This document shows, one piece after another, positions 30,201 to 37,639 of a stretch of 64,000 nucleotides of DNA; within the stretch, counting starts at the first letter, position 1; each line of letters starts with the position of its first letter. The stretch spans positions 1-64,000 of the forward strand of contig JWZX01002881.1 in NCBI GenBank assembly GCA_001275005.1, written 5' to 3'. The notes under the pieces are model-generated. The model was given only the letters and a program-made list of their open reading frames with translations, did not search any database and had not been told where the DNA came from. Source of the DNA: Chrysochromulina tobinii (Eukaryota; Haptophyta; Prymnesiales; Chrysochromulinaceae). A program made the translations under genes and the position numbers.

Positions 30201-33200
30201 GCAGCGTGATCGAGAGACCGGCCGAACGAACCTGTGGGGAAGGGGTAGGCGCGCCGTGGTAAGCACTTCGCCCTTGATGTGTACGAGCGCGCCATGGTGA
30301 GCACTTGCATGCGCACCTTCTCCCTCAGGATGTGAACGAGCTGCGGGTCAGTGTAGTCGGCGAAGAGGAAGGCGTCCTCGGGCCGAAAGCGCCTCGCGAG
30401 CCCCGGGTTGGCATCGCGCAGCAGCGCGTTCACGTCGTCCTCGTAGCCGCACATGATGATCGCGATGTCCTCCCCGGGGGTACCTTGCACCTGATGAGGG
30501 GCGTCATCGGATGGCAATCAGAGGCGATCAGATGGCAATCCGTTCGTCATCAGATGGTCCTCAGATGGCAATCAGGGTACCTTTTGCACAATGGTATCGA
30601 CGACATTCGCGCAAAAGGAGTTGGACGAGCGCTTCGGGTTGAGGCCGTAGCACTCGTCGATCAGCAGTACCTGGTGAGCATCGTGGTGAGAGGGCGTCGT
30701 GGTGAGCATTTGCATGCGCTCGGCCTGTTCGCGCCGTGATGAGCATTTGCATGCGCTCGGCCTGTTCGCGCCGTGGTGAGCATTTGCATGCGCTCGGTCT
30801 GTTCGAGTCGTCGATGAGCCGCACCTTGCCTCGGCAAGCTTCGAGAAGCTCGACCGTCTTGCGCTCGCTCTCACCGACCGCAGAGCCCAAAAAGTCCGAG
30901 GGTCCCTTGACGACCACCTGATGAGGGAAGCCATCAAGGGAGGTCATCAGGGAGGTCATCAGGGAGGTCATCAGGGAGGTCATCAGGGAGGTCATCAGGG
31001 AGGTCATCAGGGAGGTCATCAAGGAGATCGCACCTCGCCGTTCGAGAGGAAGCCGAAACGCTTGAGGAGTCGCCCAAAGAGCTGTGGAAGGAGGGCCAAG
31101 CGCCGCGGTGAGCACTTGCATGCACGGTAGGGGTCCTGGGTTGAGCGCTCCGCGTACCTTGGCGACGGTCGTCTTGCCAGTGCCGGGCTTGCCGTAGAAG
31201 ATCCGATGGAGAGGGACATAGAGAGGCTTCTCGCCTCGAGCCTCGCGCTCCCAGTTGCCCAGCTGGAGGTGCATCAGCTCGCGCACCTGATGAGGGATGC
31301 AATCATATGCAATCAGATGCAATCAAGGGGTGCAATCAAGCTGGAGGTGCATGAGCTCGCGCACCTTGGCCTTCACCTCGTCGAGGCCGGTGAGTGTCTC
31401 TAGCTCCTTGAGCTCAGGCGAGTTGTCGAGCACCGGCTTGGCACCCTGATGAGGGGCGCAATCAAGAGGCGTCCTCAGAGTTCATCAGAGTGCTCATCAG
31501 TGGGATCATCAGCGCTCATCAGCAGGATCATTAGTGCTCATCAGTGGTATCATCAGTGCTCATCAGTGGCCTCCGTACCAGCGCATCCTCCCGCGAGATG
31601 GTCGTCGCCATCTCAGCGCTCGGCGTCTCGCCTCCGTCGATGAGCATCGAGAGGCGCTCCTCTTGTCGCTTGATAGCTTGCTCGATCTGATTGCGCACCT
31701 GATGAGGCAGCCAATCAGCATGCACTCAGCCACGCAGCATTACGAGGTTGAGAATCTGGCGGCAATCAAGGGTTGCAATCAAGGGGTGCAATCAAGAGGC
31801 GTCATCAGAGGTCATCAGAGGTTGAGGATCTGGCGGCGGCGCACCGCGCGCGCGTTGCCAAAGCCGCGCTGCCCCGCGCCGTAGGCGAGGCGCGAGGCGA
31901 CGATCGACGCGACCGACGGGCTTGCCTGATGAGGGGAGCAATCAGCATGCACTTTTTCAGCGATGCACACTCAGCGATGCACGCAGCATGCAATCAGGTT
32001 GTCGCGTTCGCGCCAAAAGAGCTTGCCGACTCGACGACCATCTTGCGGTCGCTCATCATCTTGTGATAGATGGCGCGCAGCTCGGGCTCGAGATAGTCCT
32101 CGAAGACCCACCTGATGAGGGGCGTAATCGGAGGTCATCAGTGGCAATCAGCTGGCAGGTAGCATGCACTCAGAGGCGCACTCACGTGTTTGGGAAGCGC
32201 GACGCGAGCCCCGGGTTGAACGAGAGTAACGTCTCGACTTCATCACGGTAGCCCGCAAGCACAACCGAGCACTCGCCACGCTTATCCTCCGCAAAGGTGA
32301 GCAGCAGGTTCATGATGTCGGCGCCGTCCTTGTTGTTCTTCGGGTCGAGCTGGTACACCTCGTCAATGAAGAGCACGCCGCCGTCGACCTGCTCGAGCAT
32401 CTTCTTGAACTCGTCCGCGCCGTCCCGGAGCAGATTACCGCCGGTGGTGCTCCGTATTTCGGAGCTCGAGCGCAGCTTGAAGTCGTGCAGGATCTTGGCC
32501 ATCAGACGCGACACCTCCGTCTTGCCCGTACCTGATGATAGAGGCCGTCAGGCGTCATTAGAGGCGTCATTAGAGGCAATCAGAGAGGCCACCAGGGGCC
32601 ATCATTAGAGGCCATCAAGGGCAATCAGAGGCCATCAGACGTGCCCGGGTTGCCGATGAAGACAAAGTGGCGGTTCACGTCGGCGGTAGCGTCCGCCGGC
32701 TTCAGGCTTGCAAGCTCGACGGAGTACGCGACGTTGAGCGCGTCGCGCTTGATGCGCTCGAGGCCGACCATCGCCATCAACTTGTCCATCGCGCTCGACT
32801 TAATCTCGGGGTGCTTGAGCTTGTACCTGATGAGGGAGGCCATCAGCCATCCTCAGAGGCCATCAGAGGCCATCAGAGGCCATCAGAGGCCATCAGAGGC
32901 CATCAGAGGCCATCAGTGGTCATCAGAGGCCATCAGAGGCCATCAGAGGTCATCAGAGGTCATCAGAGGCCATCAGAGGCCATCAGAGGCCATCAGAGGC
33001 CATCAGAGATCATCAGACGTACCGCTCCCACTGCGCCTTCGCCAGCGACGCGGATGCCGATTCGAGCGGATCGTCGTCGTCGTTCTCCATCAGCTTCTCG
33101 ACCGTATCCTTATTTGGGTCGAGCCAGAGCGCCGCCTCTGCCTCGAAGAGGGCGAACGTGCGCAGGTACAGCGATGCACGCAGTCGGTGCTCCTTGGCGG

Positions 33201-36200
33201 GCTTGAGCAGCTTGTGCGCGAGATAGCACCCGTAGAGTACGACGGGGTCGAAGGCGGCCTGCGGCATCGGCGTCTCGAAGGTGCGCAGGTACACCTCGAT
33301 GCGTCGACGCGGCTCGACTGGGTCCCAGCCCTGAGGAAGGAGGCCATCAGGCGTCATCAGGCGTCATGACAGCTCATCGATCGACATCAGAGCTCATCAG
33401 AGCTCATCCGGCTCATCAGTGGCAATCAAGGTACCTCCTTGAGCTGCGAGAGTGCGGAGTAGATTTGGCAATCAGTGGCAATCAGTGGCCATCAGTGGCA
33501 ATCAAGGTACCTCCTTGAGCTGCGAGAGTGCGGAGTAGATCTGGCCGCGCGGATCCGCCGTCTGGTCGCAGAGCTCGTACCTGATGAGGGAGGCAATCAG
33601 AAGGGTCATGGCATGGTACACGGCGGCAATCAGAGGATCCTCCGCGGCAATCAGAGGCAATCAGAGGCAATCAGACGTACGCCTTCTGGTACTCCTTGCG
33701 CAGTAGATGGCACACGCCCTGGCGCAGCTGCGCGTCGGCGCTCTTGAACTTGTCGTCGATCCGAGACGTCGCGTCCGCACCAAACGAGGCCTCGAGGGCG
33801 GTGTACATGGCGCGCAACGCGATGGGCGGCAGCAGTCGCGCCGCCTCGAGCGTTGGGCGCATGGCGCGCGCGCGGGCTGCTCGCGGCAACGGCTGTGCCT
33901 CGCCCTCGGACGACGGCGTAACCACCAAGGGCGGCCGGAGGTCAGAGGTCGAGGCGGGAGGGGCGGTGGCCTCCGCCCCCGCCCCCGCCGATGCCGCCGC
34001 CGCCGCCGCCGACCCCGCCGCCGCCAATGACGACGACGACGCGGACGATGGCATCGGTGCAGACGCATTCTTAGCGGCTGCGGGCGTGCGCTCCATGAGG
34101 AGAGAATCGAGCTCATCGACGGCCGCACGGCGCTCGGCAGAGGCGGCTGCCTCGGCCGCCCGCTCAGCCGCCTGCTGCTCCTTTTGCAGCCGTGCGGCGG
34201 CTAGGCGCGCATTGACGACGTCGAGTGCCTCGACGAGCACCTGATGAGGGGTGCCATCACGAGGTGTCATCAGAGGTCATCAGAGGTCATCAGAGGTCAT
34301 CAGGGGTCATCAGAGGGCCGTGTAGATCGGTCCGAGCGCCGTAACGAGCACCATGTCACCGCTGACCGGTGTGAAGTGCTTCACGTGGAGCTCCGTCGCC
34401 AAATGATACACCTTCTCACCGACGCCATCGGCCACATGCCCGCCGGAGCGCCCGGCAAGATCGATAGCCTTCAGAATGCGCGTGGGCAGCCCTGATGAGG
34501 AAGGTCATTAGAGGTCATAGAAGCCAAATGAGAGGCAAGTAGAGGTCATGAGAGGCGAACAGCTTGCGTACCGCACCCCTCCGCCTCGGCTTGGAATCAG
34601 AGGTCATCAGAGGCACTCATATGTCATCGGAGGCAATCAGCGTACCGCACCCCTCCGCCTCGGCTTGGAATCAGAGGTCATCAGTGGCACTCATATGTCA
34701 TCGGAGGCAATCAGCGTACCGCACTCCTCCGCCTCGGCTTGGAATCGCTGCCCTCGCTCACCACTGGCCGAGAGGAGTTTGAGGAGGCCTTTGAGTGCGA
34801 TGAGCAGCGTAGGCATCACGTACGCCATGTCGGAGCTCGAGCCTTCGCCCTCGCCGCTCACCCCGCCGCTCACCTGAGGAGGGAGGCCATCAAGGCAGCT
34901 GATGAGGGCGGCCATCAAGGCAGCTGAGGAGGGAGACCATCAAGGCAGCTGATGAGGGAGGCCATCAAGGCAGCTGAGGAGGGAGGCCATCAAGGCAGCT
35001 CACTGAGATCATCCTTGCAAAGAGTTCGACCGGCTTGATCTTATTGATTGCCGAGAGCATGAGCAGGCCCATCGGCAGCAACCCCTGCTTGCCCTTCACC
35101 TCGACCTGCACCTGCGTCTTGTCATCGCTCAATTTCGTCACCTTCCCAATGTCGGAGGCAGACTCAAACGGCGCGAGCACCGTTGGGGCCTTCTCGCCCT
35201 GAGGCTTGTCCGAGAGCATGACCTTGTCGCCGACCTTGGTCGACTTGACCTTATGCGCCTCCTCCCACTTGGTAAGAGACAGGCACAGGCTCTCGACCTC
35301 ACCATCTCCCGCGCAATTCTCGAGCGCGACCGCGAGAACACCGCCCGCCGCGGCGCGCACCGTCGTCGGACGCGTCTCGTCGATCGAGATCGCGTAGATC
35401 GGTCCTGATGAAGGAGATTATCAGGATATTATGATACTACGTACTATGTCATCAGAGGTCATCAATAGGCCATCAATAGGCCATCAGAGCACCGTACACC
35501 TCCGGGTCGAAGGCGAGCTCCGCCCGTAATCAGAGGTCATCAGAGGTCATCAGAGGTCATCAGCGCACCGTACACCTCCGGGTCGAAGGCGAGCTCCGCC
35601 CGATGCTTCTCAAAATGGCAGAGCGTCCTCGCGAGCAGTACGAGCGCCAGCTTGCACACGGGCTCATCGTCGAGCGCCGCCGCGTCGCAAAAGTGCTTCA
35701 CGATGCTCCCGTTCTCCTTCATCCGGTTGAGGACCACCGCGCCGGCCGTCTCGCCGCTCGCCGTCGCTGCTGCCGCGGCGGCGGTGTCGCCCGTCGACTC
35801 CGGTTCGTCATCCGTATTAGGCAAACCCATGCCTGTGCCTTCGGCCTCGGTGACCGTGTTGAGCACGTCGAGCGGCCGCAGCAGATGGGCATGTCGCGCC
35901 GGCGGCGTCGCCGGATCACCCTGTTTGGCTTTGAGGTACTCGGCAATGCGCTTGGTCGCCTGCTCCACCTGATGAGGGAGGCAATCAGTCGCGCTCAGCT
36001 CGCAATCAGGAGACCATCAAGAGGCGACGGCGCTCGATCGCCTGCTCCACCTGATGAGCTAGGCAATCATCGTCATCAGAGGCAATCATCGTCATCAGAG
36101 GCAATGCACCTCGCTTGGCAGCCACTTGGCCACGTTGTCGCACAGAGCTTGCACCGGCGCCATGCCACCCAGCGTCATCGCCTTGATCAGGTCGAGCACC

Positions 36201-37630
36201 ACATCGCGTAGCGCCGCCTCGAGCGCCTCCATCCCCTTAGCTTCCTTCTCCTTGTCGCGTAGGGGCTCGTCCGTCACCGCGAGGAGGAGCATCACGATGT
36301 CCTAGACGACTTCTCGCTCGAGAAAGGCGCCGAGGGCGGTCGCCTGCTCGGCCGTGGCGGCGGCGCCGAGTTGGGCGGCCTGTTTCTTGTCGATGCGTGC
36401 GGCGAGCGCATGCAAGAGAGTACCGGCCTCGACGAGGTACCTGAATGAGGGAGACTATCCGAGGTCATCAGAGACCATCCGAGGCAATTAGAGGTCATCC
36501 GAGGCCATCGAGGCCATCCGAGGTCATCCGAGGCAATGGAGGCCATCAGAGGCCACATCGGAGGCCATTACTAGGGGATTGGAGGCCATCAGAGGTCATT
36601 AAGAGGCCATTAAGAGGCCATTAAGAGGCCATCAGAGGCCATTAAGAGGGTATTAAGAGGGGATCGGAGGTGATTGGAGGCCAGCCGACGTACTGGAGGG
36701 TGGCTGGCGAGAGCTTCTTCGTGCCCAGCATCGCCTTCGACTGCAGCGAGCTCGAGAGCGAGAAGGTGCACTGTGGATCGATCTGCAGGGGCGGCCGCAG
36801 CGAGGGCGATGCGCGCAGCATCTTCGCAAGCGTTCCGAAGAGGCCAGTGAGGTTCCACTTGGGGAGGAGCTCGCAGAGAGGGTTCTTCTTCTCTGGATCG
36901 AGCGCTTGGCTCATATTGGCCCGTGAGCGTTGCACGCTGCTCTCGCCCCACGTGATGGCGAGCGACAGCACTGGCCCCATCGATTCGGCAGCTCGAAAAT
37001 CGATGCTCGTCGAGATCATCGAGATCGTCGCGTCGGCTGTGTCGCCGCCGCCGTCGGTGCCGCTCTCGGCGAGGGCACGGCAGATGCGCTCGCACGCGCT
37101 GAAAACCTGCAGCACGCTCATGCCGCGCATGAAGATGTCGGTGAGCGTCTCGGCACGCGCCTTTTCGACGCCCTCAAACGGCGGCTCCGCAAGCAACGAG
37201 CGATCCGAGCTCTTCTTCTTCTGCTCATTCTCCATCTTGCGAGCACGTATCGTGCTGAGCAGCGCCGCGCACTCGTCAAAGAGGACCTCGAAGCTCTGGC
37301 GCGCGCCCTCCATGGCCTCCATCAGCGTCGCTCCCTCCGCCGAGCGCAAGAAGCGTCCCCACAGCTCGCACACCTGATGAGGGACGCCATCAGCATGCAC
37401 TCAGAGAGGCAATCAACGGCAATCGAAGAGGCCATCCAGAAGCGTCCCCACAGCTCGCACACCGAATCCAGCGTGCTCACGTAGCTCGCAAGCGTCGCGA
37501 GCGCCGTGACTGCATGCAGCTGCACCCGCTCCGTGCGCATCGGATGGGAGAGCACCCACGAGATGACGCGCAGCGACGGCACGAGGATTTCGTCATTGGG
37601 CGAGTCATCGGCGTGGAACACGGACTCCAT
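27287..37630 (-). CDS. Giant triple AAA+ (CbxX/CfxQ-type) protein with thioredoxin-like domain, 27 exons
   Basis: Exons: 37463-37630, 36694-37373, 36110-36440, 35569-35968, 35004-35404, 34720-34873, 34352-34491, 33681-34240, 33511-33580, 33023-33330, 32645-32826, 32186-32531, 32027-32111, 31845-31925, 31579-31698, 31365-31445, 31158-31286, 31034-31081, 30825-30917, 30590-30670, 30317-30490, 29956-30231, 29789-29878, 29462-29650, 29159-29354, 28969-29057, 27287-28849. They keep phase over 2344 codons. The N-terminal third is helical. AAA+ 1: GNPGTGKT, GGVLFIDEVYQL, NPGLASRF. AAA+ 2: GKPGTGKTT, VLLIDECYGL, NPGLARRF. AAA+ 3: GAPGVGKAT, degenerate LFIDDAGGM. A thioredoxin fold follows, with monothiol WCEPSQ and cis-Pro AMPTF. 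The C-terminus is CxxC-like and Lys-rich. An in-frame TAG at 36302-36304 interrupts the model. The start is the first ATG after the RPB1-like sequence and is uncertain. The role could be a remodelling chaperone. Confidence 0.7.
29058..29158 (-). repeat. GC-AG family B introner (copy 1 of a transposed pair)
   Basis: A 101-nt intron with GC donor and CCCTCATCAG acceptor, phase 1, lies just after AAA+ 3. Its first 26 bases match the first 26 of the next exon (29057 downwards) with a few substitutions and an indel. That long match marks it as the probable original insertion relative to its twin at 31926-32026. Confidence 0.85.
29879..29955 (-). repeat. Family A introner
   Basis: This 77-nt intron begins GTGCGCCACGTGGCGGCTCGAC. 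The next exon begins GTGCGCGTGGCGCTCGAC, the same string with two small indels. The core and the CTTCCCCACAG acceptor are intact. Confidence 0.75.
30491..30589 (-). repeat. Intron with two in-frame alternative donors
   Basis: The 5' end GTGCAAAAGGTACCC repeats the downstream exon start GTGCAAGGTACCC. Two GT donors (30589 and 30580) are both in phase 0. Use of the second would insert Val-Gln-Lys into AAA+ 2. Confidence 0.7.
30671..30824 (-). repeat. Family A introner triplicated; target copy spans Walker B
   Basis: The intron begins with a copy (GTGCGGCTCATCGACGAC) of the Walker B coding sequence that starts the next exon (GTACTGCTGATCGACGAG). Three tandem family A cores of about 40 bases follow (GCGCATGCAAATGCTCAC type). 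Confidence 0.8.
30918..31033 (-). repeat. Intron made of a 12-bp tandem repeat
   Basis: Seven copies of GGGAGGTCATCA (plus strand) fill most of this 116-nt intron between about 30941 and 31024. The acceptor is CCCTCATCAG. Confidence 0.85.
31287..31364 (-). repeat. Family B introner with 26-bp target duplication
   Basis: The 78-nt intron begins with a copy of the first 26 bases of the next exon (GTGCGCGAGCTGATGCAC...) with one mismatch. It lies just upstream of the exon carrying Walker A of AAA+ 2. Confidence 0.87.
31926..32026 (-). repeat. GC-AG family B introner (copy 2 of a transposed pair)
   Basis: This 101-nt intron is in phase 0 after AAA+ 1. Aligned base by base with 29058-29158 it shows about five differences and no gap. 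It includes the old exon-derived 5' flank of that intron, although the exon that follows here shares only the first six or so bases (GCAAGC). Confidence 0.85.
32827..33022 (-). repeat. Intron composed of 10-bp branch-point-like repeats
   Basis: About seventeen copies of GAGGCCATCA (plus strand) run from about 32837 to 33012. On the coding strand each unit reads TGATGGCCTC and, in tandem, provides a CTGAT motif every 10 bases. Donor GTACGT, acceptor CCCTCATCAG. Confidence 0.9.
33331..33510 (-). repeat. Intron containing a second copy of the upstream exon end
   Basis: A 48-bp segment encoding IYSALSQLKE plus the donor GTACCTTGATTGCC occurs at 33498-33545 and again at 33421-33468, with one mismatch. 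Either donor could be used. Confidence 0.8.
34492..34719 (-). repeat. Intron with three copies of exon end and donor, 74-bp period
   Basis: The segment encoding FQAEAEEC plus GTACGC occurs at about 34714-34746 (exon), 34640-34674 and 34566-34600. The intervening bases are family B units. Three potential donors therefore compete. Confidence 0.82.
35405..35568 (-). repeat. Intron with an identical 38-bp exon copy
   Basis: Bases 35489-35526 are identical to 35565-35602, which encode ELAFDPEVYG and the donor. Three family B units (CAGAGGTCAT) lie between them. Perfect identity suggests very recent duplication. Confidence 0.87.
35969..36109 (-). repeat. Intron with duplicated acceptor and exon start
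   Basis: About 36020-36055 repeats the acceptor TCATCAG and the exon start GTGGAGCAGGCGACC found at 35968. This creates a possible alternative upstream acceptor. Confidence 0.7.
37374..37462 (-). repeat. Family B introner with perfect 25-bp target duplication
   Basis: The first 25 bases of this 89-nt intron (37438-37462) are identical to the first 25 of the next exon (37349-37373), encoding VCELWGRF. It is among the youngest-looking insertions in the window. Confidence 0.9.
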
Positions 37631-37639
37631 AAGAGTCCT

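Noticed and set aside
32827-33022. CRISPR-like array of regular repeats
   Set aside because: The 10-bp units have no unique spacers, and the array lies exactly between exons whose frame is restored by removing it.
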